DNA from: Lacimicrobium alkaliphilum
GTDB taxonomy: Bacteria; Pseudomonadota; Gammaproteobacteria; Enterobacterales; Alteromonadaceae
Direction: 5' to 3'
Assembly: GCF_002591895.1 (NCBI RefSeq)
Contig: NZ_NISX01000002.1
Coordinates: 124,001-188,000, forward strand
Length of the DNA: 64,000 nt
The position numbers and the translations under genes are program-made. Positions 9,230 through 17,584 of the stretch are shown here, piece after piece. Positions within the stretch are counted from its first letter, which is position 1. Every line of letters starts with the position of its first letter. The notes beneath the pieces are model-generated. The model did not search any database. It was not told where the DNA came from and was given only the letters and a program-made list of their open reading frames with translations.

Positions 9230-10181
9230 CCTGCTCAAAGCTCACCACACCAAAGCCAGATGGGCTTTGCCCCTGATCGCCTTTTTTCTGATATTTCAGC
9301 TTGTGTACTTTCTCTCAGCGAAAAACATTCATCATCGTCATGTGAGTTTGTCTGTAACGGCATTAGAAAAGCGTATCGCGCTGGATCTGCCGTGGTTACA
9401 ACTCCCCAATGACATTATGAAATCTGTTGCTGATAAAGGCAGTGTGAAAGCGTATCTGCAACGCCTGAACAGCCAGGCCCGGGAAAGTCAGCTACCGGTC
9501 AGAATCATTGCGCTACAGGGAATTGAAGCAGAGATTAATGAGAGTCAGGGCACAACGATTGACTACCGGCTTGATGCTCCGGCACAAGACTTCAGATTGT
9601 CACTCCTGGCTCTGCCCTATGCCATTAGCAACAGCCTGTCTGTATTGCCGTTGTTGGCAGCGATACTGATGACGCTGGCCCTTTACCAGTATCAGGCTGC
9701 CAGAAGTCGGGCCTGCATTGCAGAAAATTTGCCCGATGAGCCTGAAGCCGAGCCACCCAGGCTGATTATTAATCTGCATAACCGCTCATTTTGTAATAAT
9801 ACGAATAACACACAGGTACAACTTTCCAATAAACCCTTCTGTTTTTACATTGCCCTGGTCGATTATTGCCTGAGTAATGATGCGCCGGCACTGAATCACA
9901 ACAAGAATGTTCCTGATGAGTTACTTGAACTGGCAAATCGCTATTTTTACCGGCTGATTGATTTAGGGCACACCATTCGTAAACGTCCGGACTTCAGCAG
10001 TAACCTGGATAAGATGCTGAGTGAAATCCGCGCCGCTCTGGATGAGGTTTTTGCCGACGCTCCGGAACAAAAAATGCCTTTCTATCCACCGAAGGCTCAG
10101 GGAGAAGGTTCGCGATCGAAGCTGCACAATTATGCGCTGGAACAATTGCAACCTGCAGATCTGGAGTTTATTGGTAAATAG
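9219..10181 (+). CDS. Two-TM membrane protein with cytoplasmic C-terminal domain (unknown family)
   Basis: This 320-residue protein is not recognised with confidence. Helix 1 is at about residues 13-33 (WALPLIAFFLIFQLVYFLSA), and a region of about 110 residues presumably faces the periplasm. Helix 2 is at about 142-160 (VLPLLAAILMTLALYQYQ), with roughly 155 residues presumably in the cytoplasm. The cytoplasmic part contains IINLHNRSF...VQLSNKPFCFYIALVDYC and ends with KMLSEIRAALDEVF, a pattern vaguely like the opening of an OmpR-type winged helix; that is only a guess. I chose the ATG at 9219, overlapping the upstream stop by 11 bases; an in-frame ATG at 9156 would overlap by 74. Coupling to the PhnD-like protein suggests a binding-protein/transducer pair. 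Confidence 0.65.
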   Translation: MLNNLLKAHHTKARWALPLIAFFLIFQLVYFLSAKNIHHRHVSLSVTALEKRIALDLPWLQLPNDIMKSVADKGSVKAYLQRLNSQARESQLPVRIIALQGIEAEINESQGTTIDYRLDAPAQDFRLSLLALPYAISNSLSVLPLLAAILMTLALYQYQAARSRACIAENLPDEPEAEPPRLIINLHNRSFCNNTNNTQVQLSNKPFCFYIALVDYCLSNDAPALNHNKNVPDELLELANRYFYRLIDLGHTIRKRPDFSSNLDKMLSEIRAALDEVFADAPEQKMPFYPPKAQGEGSRSKLHNYALEQLQPADLEFIGK

Positions 10182-10343
10182 CTCCGCTAAAAGGATTTCT
10201 GCCTGAAACGGCCGGTAACCTTAACGTAATAATTGCAGATAAGTTTACGTAAGATTAATTGAGGTTAAAAAGCCCCCTGTCACTGACTTTTAACACATTG
10301 GCTGGTAATCTTGCCTCAATCACCAACAGCCAATCGTGTCACC

Positions 10344-10976
10344 ATGTCAAACACCAGTATCATCGCCATTTCAGGGGGCTCAGGCTCAGGTAAGTCGCTT
10401 TTTACCCAGACGCTGATCACTGAAATACTGGACTCAGGCATGAACATCCTGGTGCTCTGTGAGGATCACTATTACCGTGATCAGTCTCATATGACCATGG
10501 AAGAACGGCTTAAAACTAATTACGACCATCCCAATGCTTTTGAACATGAGCTACTGATTGAGCACCTGCTTGATCTTAAAGCCGGGAAAAGCATTGAGTA
10601 TCCCCAGTATTCCTTTAATACACATACGCGACTGGCAGAAACACAGACACTTGAGCCCGCCTCAGTGATTATTGTCGAAGGCATTATGCTGCTTGCCAGC
10701 CCTGAGTTATTACCCTTGTTTGACATCAAGGTATTTATTGATACCCCGCTGGATATCTGCCTGCTCAGGCGTATAACCCGGGATGTACAGGAACGCGGCC
10801 GGACTCTGCAGTCAGTGACTGAGCAATATGAATCCACCGTCAAGCCCATGTACCACCAATTTGTCGCACCCAGCCGCTTTACCGCGGATGTGGTGGTCAC
10901 CCAGGGCGGCAAGAATCGCATTGCACTGGATGTGCTCAAATCCCATATACAACAGGCACTGCACTGGGAAAATTAG
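10344..10976 (+). CDS. udk: Uridine kinase
   Basis: This is an ATP/GTP-dependent uridine (and probably cytidine) kinase of pyrimidine salvage, in the cytoplasm. The Walker A motif GGSGSGKS is at residues 11-18. The segment EDHYYRDQSHMTMEER followed by NYDHPNAFEHELL is the uridine-kinase nucleoside-site signature, and VIIVEGIMLLASPEL and FIDTPLDICLLRRITRD complete the family pattern. Length is 210 residues. The start is the ATG at 10344; an in-frame TTG at 10311 is less likely. The next gene, 37 bp downstream, is a NupC-type nucleoside transporter, which supports the salvage role. Confidence 0.92.
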   Translation: MSNTSIIAISGGSGSGKSLFTQTLITEILDSGMNILVLCEDHYYRDQSHMTMEERLKTNYDHPNAFEHELLIEHLLDLKAGKSIEYPQYSFNTHTRLAETQTLEPASVIIVEGIMLLASPELLPLFDIKVFIDTPLDICLLRRITRDVQERGRTLQSVTEQYESTVKPMYHQFVAPSRFTADVVVTQGGKNRIALDVLKSHIQQALHWEN

Positions 10977-11013
10977 AATACTGTGATAATTAAAATAATA
11001 ATGGGAATAACAC

Positions 11014-12222
11014 ATGATTAGTTTGCTTGGCATACTGACGCTTTTTGCTCTGGGCTTTTTGCTCTCTGTGAACAGAAAAGCCATAAACTGGCGTACCGTA
11101 CTCGGCGCGTTTGCGCTGCAATTGTCACTGGGTGCACTGGTACTCTATATTCCCTTTGGTAAAGACATGTTGTTGTCTATGGCCGAGACCGTTTCGCAGG
11201 TCATCGGCTTTGCCAAAGCAGGGATCAGCTTTCTGTTCGGTGACATGGGCGAGATGAAATTCGGCTTTATGTTCGCCGTACACGTACTCCCCATCATCGT
11301 GTTTTTCTCCTCCTTTATCGCGGTGCTCTACTATCTGGGGATTATGGGTTGGGTGATACGCCTGATTGGCGGAGCGGTTCGCTGGCTGTTAAAAACCAGT
11401 CGCCCTGAGTCCATGTCTGCCACCGCTAATATTTTCGTCGGCCAGACCGAAGCCCCTCTGGTTGTCCGGCCCTTTATTCCCACCATGACCCGTTCAGAAT
11501 TATTTGCCGTGATGGTGGGTGGCCTGGCCTCAGTGGCAGGCTCCGTGCTGGCTGGCTACGCCGGGCTGGGCGTAGAGCTCAAATATCTTATTGCCGCAAG
11601 CTTTATGGCTGCACCCGGGGGGTTGATGATGGCAAAATTAATTCTTCCGGAAACCGAAACCCCTAAGAACGATGTTGAGGAGCTGAGCGAACCGGAAGAA
11701 AAGAGTGTCAATGTGATCGATGCCGCCGCCAGCGGTGCCGCCAGTGGTCTCAAGCTGGCACTCAATGTTGGTGCAATGTTGCTCGCTTTTGTGGGCCTGA
11801 TTGCCCTGTTAAACGGTCTGATTGGATGGGTCGGAGGCTGGTTTGGTGCAGGAGATCTGACCCTGCAAATTATTCTCGGCTACGTTTTTCAGCCACTGGC
11901 ATTCATAATCGGCGTACCCTGGGATGAAGCCCTGCGCGCCGGCAGTTTTATTGGTCAGAAGATTGTGGTCAATGAGTTTGTCGCCTATCTGGATTTTGTA
12001 AACTATAAAGACCAGCTGAGTGAAGGCACTCAGGCGATTGTAACCTTTGCCCTGTGTGGCTTTGCCAATTTAAGCTCCATCGCCATACTCCTGGGTGGTT
12101 TGGGCAGTATGGCACCGAGCCGCCGCCATGAAATTGCTGAGTTGGGCTTAAGGGCGGTATTTGCCGCTTCACTGGCAAACCTGATGAGTGCCGCCATCGC
12201 CGGCTTTTTTATCTTCCTGTAA
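11014..12222 (+). CDS. NupC-family concentrative nucleoside transporter
   Basis: This is an inner-membrane, cation-coupled nucleoside importer of the CNT family. At 402 residues it has the family length of about 400. Visible signatures are [15 protein letters not shown] at the N-terminus, the hairpin segment [21 protein letters not shown] (nucleoside/Na+ site GQTEAP), the gate region, and NEFVAYLDF...[34 protein letters not shown] (second binding half). Many hydrophobic helices are present. It follows udk by 37 bp, so transport and phosphorylation are probably co-transcribed. Confidence 0.93.
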   Translation: MISLLGILTLFALGFLLSVNRKAINWRTVLGAFALQLSLGALVLYIPFGKDMLLSMAETVSQVIGFAKAGISFLFGDMGEMKFGFMFAVHVLPIIVFFSSFIAVLYYLGIMGWVIRLIGGAVRWLLKTSRPESMSATANIFVGQTEAPLVVRPFIPTMTRSELFAVMVGGLASVAGSVLAGYAGLGVELKYLIAASFMAAPGGLMMAKLILPETETPKNDVEELSEPEEKSVNVIDAAASGAASGLKLALNVGAMLLAFVGLIALLNGLIGWVGGWFGAGDLTLQIILGYVFQPLAFIIGVPWDEALRAGSFIGQKIVVNEFVAYLDFVNYKDQLSEGTQAIVTFALCGFANLSSIAILLGGLGSMAPSRRHEIAELGLRAVFAASLANLMSAAIAGFFIFL

Positions 12223-12241
12223 TTGATTAGGTGAGCCCCAT

Positions 12242-13081
12242 ATGAAACTCATAGCCATAGATTATCACGCCGACAATGCCGCCCAGGCTTTTGTAGAGTC
12301 ATTACACCAGACAGGTTTTGGAGTGTTAAAGAACCATCCGATCGAACAACAGAAGGTTGATGAGATCTACCAGGCCGGTCAGGCATTTTTTAACAGCCCA
12401 CAGAAGCATGATTTTCTCTATGACAAAGAGACACAGGACGGCTACTTTCCGCCGACCGTTTCTGAGGTGGCCAAAGGCCATAAAACCAAAGACATTAAAG
12501 AGTATTTTCATTATTACCCCTGGGGGAGATGTCCTGATAGCCTCAAACAACAGCTGGAAAGTTACTACACCCAGACGACAAACTTTGCTGCCGAGCTGTT
12601 GGGCTGGGTAGAGAAATATTCCCCTGATAGCGTTTCCTGCCACTATCGTGAACCTCTTTCGCAGATGGTTGAGAACAGCCAGCAGACACTGCTGAGGCTG
12701 TTACATTACCCGCCTCTGACAGGCAGCGAAGAGTTGGGCGCGATAAGGGCGGCAGCCCATGAAGATATCAATTTACTGACCATACTACCGGCCGCCAATG
12801 AGCCAGGTTTACAGGTTAAAGGTAAAACAGGTGAATGGATGGATGTGCCCTGTGATTTTGGCAACCTGATCGTGAATATCGGCGATATGTTGCAGGAAGC
12901 CTCGGACGGTTACTTCCCTTCCACCACACACAGAGTCATCAACCCCCAAGGAGCCGATCAAAGTCGATCGCGTATTTCCTTACCATTGTTTTTACATCCC
13001 CGCCCGGAGGTCGTGTTGTCTGATCGACATACCGCCGACAGCTACCTGAAAGAACGGCTGCGCGAACTGGGCGTCATATAG
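12242..13081 (+). CDS. 2-oxoglutarate/Fe(II)-dependent oxygenase (isopenicillin N synthase-like)
   Basis: This is a non-haem iron oxygenase of the DIOX/IPNS fold, 279 residues. The N-terminal segment (ETGFGVLKNHPI-type: HQTGFGVLKNHPIEQQ) and the QEGYFPP-like motif DGYFPPTVSEVAK belong to the DIOX_N domain. The iron facial triad is visible as H-x-D in AAHEDINLLTIL (about residue 177) and the distal His in STTHRVINP. The 2-oxoglutarate-binding RxS follows as SRSRISLPLFLHP. The substrate is unknown. It lies 19 bp after the transporter and 12 bp before the phosphatase gene, suggesting one transcript with the nucleoside cluster. Confidence 0.87.
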   Translation: MKLIAIDYHADNAAQAFVESLHQTGFGVLKNHPIEQQKVDEIYQAGQAFFNSPQKHDFLYDKETQDGYFPPTVSEVAKGHKTKDIKEYFHYYPWGRCPDSLKQQLESYYTQTTNFAAELLGWVEKYSPDSVSCHYREPLSQMVENSQQTLLRLLHYPPLTGSEELGAIRAAAHEDINLLTILPAANEPGLQVKGKTGEWMDVPCDFGNLIVNIGDMLQEASDGYFPSTTHRVINPQGADQSRSRISLPLFLHPRPEVVLSDRHTADSYLKERLRELGVI

Positions 13082-13093
13082 GAGAAACTGAGA

Positions 13094-14716
13094 ATGAGCG
13101 TAAGATCCTTTGCCTTACTGATTGGCTTTGTAGCCCTCAGTACAACCGCGCTGGCACAGCCAAAACTTGTGCTGCAGATCACTGTGGATCAGCTGCGGGG
13201 TGATATGCTCAGCCGCTATCAGGAGAATTTTGTTAAAGCGCCTGAACAGACCGGGTTTAATCAGTTTCTGAACCAGGGGACGGCGTATCTGAATGCCCAT
13301 TACCGCCACAACACCACACTGACTGCAGTCGGGCATGCCACACTGGCTACCGGCGCATTACCTTCGCAGCATGGTATTGCAGCCAATAACTGGGCCGACG
13401 GCAAAACAGGCGAGCGGGTGTATTGTGTGGCCGACGAATCAACCCATTTACTCGGGGCTGAAGGATACAGTTCTTCGCCAGCCAACCTGATGGCTTCGAC
13501 CTTTTCTGATGAGCTCTATCTGGCCAGCCAGGGAAAAGCGAAAATATTCTCCGTTTCCATCAAGGATCGTGGCGCCGTATTAACGGGCGGGCAACACGGT
13601 AAGTCTTTTTGGTATGATAAAAGCAGCGGTAATATGATCAGCAGCAGTTTCTACTTTGAGCAACTGCCTGACTATGCACAACGTTTTAATCAGTCCGGTT
13701 TAAAGAACCGCTTTTTGGATGAACCCTGGGCACTCAGTCTGCCAGAAAAACAATACACCAACAGCCGGGCTAATCGTGCCTTTCAGATCCCTCCTAAAGG
13801 ATTTAATCAGGGCTTTCCCCACCAGTTACCGGATAAGGCTGATAAACTTTATTACAGCATGCTCACTTATACCCCCTATGGTAATGAGCTCACCGCTGAC
13901 TTTGCCAGGATGCTCGTCAACGAGCATCAGTTAGGTCAGGGGGAGTTCACCGATTACCTGGCGATAAGTTTCTCAGTGCCTGACTATGTGGGCCATATGT
14001 TCGGCCCCAATAGCCTGGAGGCAGAAGACAACCTTATCCGTCTGGACCGCACCCTCGCTGAACTGTTCTCTTTTCTGGATGACAAGGTAGGCCTGGAAAA
14101 TGTGCTTATCGCACTGTCGGCCGATCACGGCGTAGATGCTATTCCGGAGTATAAAAAATCCCTTGGTTTTCGTGCATTTCGCGGCGATATGAGTTCACAA
14201 ATAAAGCAGCTGAACGCTGCATTGAGTGAGTATTTCAAAGTCGATGCACAGCTCATTAAGGCTGTTCAGCTGCCATCTGTCTACCTGGACTATCAACAGC
14301 TGGAAGAACAACGTATTGATGTGAACGCCGCACAACGAAAACTCGCTGACCTTGCGGCAGATGTGCCGGGTGTTGGCCGTACTTTTACCCGTGATGAGCT
14401 CATGTCAAAAGATCTGTCTTTTGATCCTGTCGCCGCAAAGGTACAGAACGCATTTGTCCCACAGCGTAGCGGTGATGTGGTGATTGTGCAGCAATCCTCA
14501 GCCATGTCCGGAAACTATGCGGCAGCCACTCATGGCTCGCCCTACCGGTATGATACCCATGTTCCTTTGCACTTTGCAGGTTGGCAGGTCCCTGTACGCA
14601 CCGTTACCCGGCAGGTTTCCCCTGAAGATCTGGCGATTACACTCTCAGCGCTGCTGGGCATCAGCCAGCCCGATAAAGCGACTGGTAAGGTGCTGCAGGA
14701 AGTGTTTGAACGCTGA
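13094..14716 (+). CDS. PafA-like alkaline phosphatase family protein (phosphate monoesterase)
   Basis: This is an exported alkaline-phosphatase-superfamily hydrolase of 540 residues. The signal peptide is SFALLIGFVALSTTALAQ. Metal and catalytic landmarks include QITVDQLRGDM (zinc Asp, about residue 32), the probable nucleophile Thr77 in LTAVGHATLATG, and an Asn in AANNW near 98. A K157-x-R159 pair in IKDRGAV follows, then zinc ligands in YVGHMFGP, SADHGVD and ATHGSPYRYDTHVPL. The Asn plus Lys-x-Arg combination is the hallmark of PafA-type monoesterases as opposed to NPP diesterases (family knowledge). It probably releases nucleosides and phosphate from extracytoplasmic phosphomonoesters for the upstream transporter (inference). 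The stop lies in a heptamer-like repeat. Confidence 0.85.
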   Translation: MSVRSFALLIGFVALSTTALAQPKLVLQITVDQLRGDMLSRYQENFVKAPEQTGFNQFLNQGTAYLNAHYRHNTTLTAVGHATLATGALPSQHGIAANNWADGKTGERVYCVADESTHLLGAEGYSSSPANLMASTFSDELYLASQGKAKIFSVSIKDRGAVLTGGQHGKSFWYDKSSGNMISSSFYFEQLPDYAQRFNQSGLKNRFLDEPWALSLPEKQYTNSRANRAFQIPPKGFNQGFPHQLPDKADKLYYSMLTYTPYGNELTADFARMLVNEHQLGQGEFTDYLAISFSVPDYVGHMFGPNSLEAEDNLIRLDRTLAELFSFLDDKVGLENVLIALSADHGVDAIPEYKKSLGFRAFRGDMSSQIKQLNAALSEYFKVDAQLIKAVQLPSVYLDYQQLEEQRIDVNAAQRKLADLAADVPGVGRTFTRDELMSKDLSFDPVAAKVQNAFVPQRSGDVVIVQQSSAMSGNYAAATHGSPYRYDTHVPLHFAGWQVPVRTVTRQVSPEDLAITLSALLGISQPDKATGKVLQEVFER

Positions 14717-14789
14717 AAGCTGATAGCTGCAAACTTGTCTGACTTCGCGCCCTCTGTGTCTCTGCGCTGAAAATGTCTCTTTGTGCCTT
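14711..14789. repeat. Heptamer-like repeat patch between convergent genes
   Basis: Three imperfect heptamers (CGCTGAA, AGCTGAT, AGCTGCA) at 14711-14731 overlap the phosphatase stop. At 14743-14789 a mosaic of the kind CCTCTGTGTCTCTGCG...TCTCTTTGTGCC runs to the stop codon of the DyP gene. The layout (repeat directly abutting both convergent stop codons) repeats that at 3.7 kb. Confidence 0.6.
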
Positions 14790-15705
14790 ATAAATCGCTG
14801 GCATGTCGCTTAAGAAACTGCACAGATGGTGCGAAAAAGGCGGCGCCTGATTCGGCATTGGTATAATCCAGCCACTTGTCATAATTGCCGTCCTGGTCAC
14901 CGAATATCATGCTTGTGAGACAAGACACAAAAGGTTTAGCGCTGCTGCAACAACATACCAGCATCAGCCCCTGGGTCTGCATATCGCCATAGGGCATGCT
15001 ATGAAACAGCATATTACCGGCAACGGACGGGTGCCCGGTTCGGGCGGCATGAGAGAAGGCTGCTATCTGCGAGTCACTCAGACGCCGGTTGTCACCTTTG
15101 CTGCGGCCTATTATCATTTCCTGGCGAGCCAGATCCAGTTGCTTCCATTTCAGCAAATCATGACGATAGCGCTGCACGTGTACATAGCTACCACCTGCAA
15201 AGTCCGGATCATCATCACCGACTATCGCCACGTTCAGCTTCTTCATACCTTTGGGGTTGTCCGCATCGGTAACAAACCCCGTTAAGTCGCGTCCTTCCAG
15301 ACACCGAAATCCCTTTACCTGCTCAACCAGCTCCGTTTGCTCTCTGAGAAGGTCACACACTTCCATGCCCATCAAATGGCAGATATCCGCCCGATCGGCA
15401 CGGATTTGAACAAATATATCACTCGGCTCGGCCGGAGCATGGCGATCTTCACAGCGTAAATCGGGGAACGGTGCCAGTTCAACCGGAATAAGGCCCGGGT
15501 AGAGTTCCAGCCAGTAATTGCTGCCAATAGCAACCATTCCCGAAACCATGGCTTCATAATGCTCTTCATCATAATATTCGAAAATATTCAGAATCTGCGC
15601 CAGCTTTTCTCTGATGCTGGCGCTATCCTCATCGATCACATTAAATAGCAGATAGATGGCGTGCAGACTGGGCTCTGCACAAACTCCTTTTTGTGGCTGT
15701 GACAT
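14788..15705 (-). CDS. Divergent DyP-type peroxidase family protein with altered distal haem pocket
   Basis: This is a 305-residue protein of the DyP/chlorite-dismutase-like superfamily, similar in layout to type-B DyPs. The presumed proximal haem ligand is His219 (AFSHAART), and the usual C-terminal FGDQDGNYDKWLDYT and GAAFFAPS segments are present. The distal residues are not. The catalytic Asp of the GxxDG motif is replaced (GFVTDADNP, Thr146), and where type-B DyPs have Arg and Asn before the MPFG-like segment this protein has Phe and Ser (LFHSMPYG, 234-240). Haem binding is plausible, but normal peroxidase chemistry is doubtful. It begins 15 bases after the gamma-glutamyltransferase stop and is probably co-transcribed. 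No signal peptide is visible. Confidence 0.8.
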   Translation of the reverse strand: MSQPQKGVCAEPSLHAIYLLFNVIDEDSASIREKLAQILNIFEYYDEEHYEAMVSGMVAIGSNYWLELYPGLIPVELAPFPDLRCEDRHAPAEPSDIFVQIRADRADICHLMGMEVCDLLREQTELVEQVKGFRCLEGRDLTGFVTDADNPKGMKKLNVAIVGDDDPDFAGGSYVHVQRYRHDLLKWKQLDLARQEMIIGRSKGDNRRLSDSQIAAFSHAARTGHPSVAGNMLFHSMPYGDMQTQGLMLVCCCSSAKPFVSCLTSMIFGDQDGNYDKWLDYTNAESGAAFFAPSVQFLKRHASDL

Positions 15706-15720
15706 AGATCTTGATGTACC

Positions 15721-17409
15721 TCAATAACCCGCTGCATGACCGTCTTTACGGCTTTCTGAAGCACCATAGTACACCTTATTTTCGGCATCCCACATGATCG
15801 CCTGGTAACCGCCAAATGCCCCTGACACATCAGTGAGAGTATGGCCCATCTGTACCAGTTTACGGCGCTCCAGTTGAGGGATACCGCTTTCCAGACTCAC
15901 ATAGCCACCGTCCTTCATTACCTCATCAGTTGGCTGACTAGAGCCGGAATGCAGAATTCTGGGTGCGTCGCCTGCTTCCTGAAGGTTCATACCAAAATCA
16001 ATCAGATTAATCAGTATCTGTGCATGCATCTGGGGTTGAGTGGCCCCTCCCATCACGCCATAACTAAGCCAGGGCTTACCATTACGGGTCACGAAAGCCG
16101 GAATGATTGTATGAAAAGGCCGTTTACCGGGTTCATACTGATTAAAGTGGCCTTCCTTCAGGGAAAACATCTCGCCCCTGTCCTGAAGAATAAAGCCAAG
16201 GCCCGTTGGGGTCATGCCGGAGCCCATGCCACGATAATTACTCTGAATCAGTGACACCATATTGCCCTGTGCATCTGCCGTGGTCAGGTAAATCGTATCA
16301 CCATGGTTAATGCCCGCGTCATAGCGCTTGGCGGCTCTGTCAGGATCGATAAGTTTGCGGCGCTTTTCTGCATAGTCTTTAGAGATCAGCCAATCCACCG
16401 GGATCTGGTTAAAATCAGGGTCGGCATAATATTTTGCCCGGTCTTCAAACGCCAGTTTCTTGGCTTCCACAAAGGTATGGATATATTCGGCCGAGCCAAA
16501 GCCCATATCCGCAATGTCATATCCCTCAAGGATATTAAGAATCTGCAGCGCGGCGATACCCTGCCCATTGGGTGGCAGTTCCCACAGATCGTATCCACGG
16601 TAGTTAGTGGACACAGGTTCAACCCAGTCCGAGGTATGAGCGGCCAGGTCCTCTTCACTAAGAAAGCCCCCCTGCTCTTTCATATATGACGCAATAATGC
16701 GGGCTATATCCCCTTTATAAAATGCATCCCGACCGCCGGTAGCAATCTTTTCATAGGTCGAGGCCAGATTTGGGTTCTTAAATACCTCACCCTTGCGTGG
16801 CGCACGACCATTGGGCATATACGTTTCTTTAAAGCCGGGAAACTGGCTCAGAATAGGCACGCTACGTTGCATATAATAGGCAATCAGTTCTGACACCGGA
16901 AAACCTTTTTTGGCATAGTCGATGCTCGGTGCCAGGATTTCAGTCATCGGCAGGCTGCCAAATTTTCCATGTAATTCAAACCAGCCATCAACAGCCCCAG
17001 GAACCGATACCGGCAAGGGCCCATGGGAAGGGATCTTTGTCATACCCTGTTGTTTAAAGTGCTCTAGCGTCAACGATTCTGGTGAGCGTCCCGAGGCGTT
17101 CAGCCCATATAACTTCTTCGTTTCAGCATCCCAGACAATGGCAAAGAGATCCCCGCCAATACCATTACCTGTAGGCTCAACCAATCCCAGCATTGCATTG
17201 GCCGCAATCGCCGCATCAATAGCATTACCACCTTTTTTCAGCACTTCCAGTGCGACTTGTGTTGCAAGGGGTTGACTGGTAGCCGCCATGCCATTTTGCG
17301 CGATCACTTCGGAACGTGTGGCAAAAGGCAGACCAGTAATTCGGTCGTAGGCGATCGCAGCGGGTGCGATCATACAAAAGACGAGTAATAGTCGCGATAC
17401 ACTAAACAT
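15721..17409 (-). CDS. ggt: Gamma-glutamyltransferase (periplasmic)
   Basis: This is an N-terminal-nucleophile hydrolase that cleaves or transfers the gamma-glutamyl group of glutathione and related compounds after export. The signal peptide is MFSVSRLLLVFCMIAPAAIA. Self-processing should occur before the nucleophile Thr372 in GDTIYLTTAD. Family signatures include AIAANAMLGLVEPTGNGIGGD near the N-terminus, QSNYRGMGSGMTPTGLGF and the YGVMGGATQPQMHAQ segment in the small subunit. Length from the chosen start is 562 residues. The ATG at 17409 has an AGGAAG Shine-Dalgarno 6 bases upstream; an in-frame extension to 17451 is rejected. It is followed directly by the DyP-family gene. Confidence 0.93.
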   Translation of the reverse strand: MFSVSRLLLVFCMIAPAAIAYDRITGLPFATRSEVIAQNGMAATSQPLATQVALEVLKKGGNAIDAAIAANAMLGLVEPTGNGIGGDLFAIVWDAETKKLYGLNASGRSPESLTLEHFKQQGMTKIPSHGPLPVSVPGAVDGWFELHGKFGSLPMTEILAPSIDYAKKGFPVSELIAYYMQRSVPILSQFPGFKETYMPNGRAPRKGEVFKNPNLASTYEKIATGGRDAFYKGDIARIIASYMKEQGGFLSEEDLAAHTSDWVEPVSTNYRGYDLWELPPNGQGIAALQILNILEGYDIADMGFGSAEYIHTFVEAKKLAFEDRAKYYADPDFNQIPVDWLISKDYAEKRRKLIDPDRAAKRYDAGINHGDTIYLTTADAQGNMVSLIQSNYRGMGSGMTPTGLGFILQDRGEMFSLKEGHFNQYEPGKRPFHTIIPAFVTRNGKPWLSYGVMGGATQPQMHAQILINLIDFGMNLQEAGDAPRILHSGSSQPTDEVMKDGGYVSLESGIPQLERRKLVQMGHTLTDVSGAFGGYQAIMWDAENKVYYGASESRKDGHAAGY

Positions 17410-17531
17410 AATGGGCTTCCTGAAATAAATTCTGAACAGTACTAATTGCACTGAATTACCGGAGAGTAAAGGATAAATCTGTTAATAGCCAATGTTCAAC
17501 GACTGGGACCTGAGAATTGTTTATTGCCAAT

Positions 17532-17561
17532 AAAAAACGGGCCTGTTAGATAACAGGCCCG
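17532..17561 (-). terminator. Rho-independent terminator of glnK-amt
   Basis: A perfect 11-bp stem (CGGGCCTGTTA / TAACAGGCCCG, 2-base nominal loop) at 17538-17561 is followed on the minus strand by six T. It lies 23 bases beyond the amt stop. Confidence 0.92.
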
Positions 17562-17584
17562 CTCATAATCACTTACCAGGTCAA

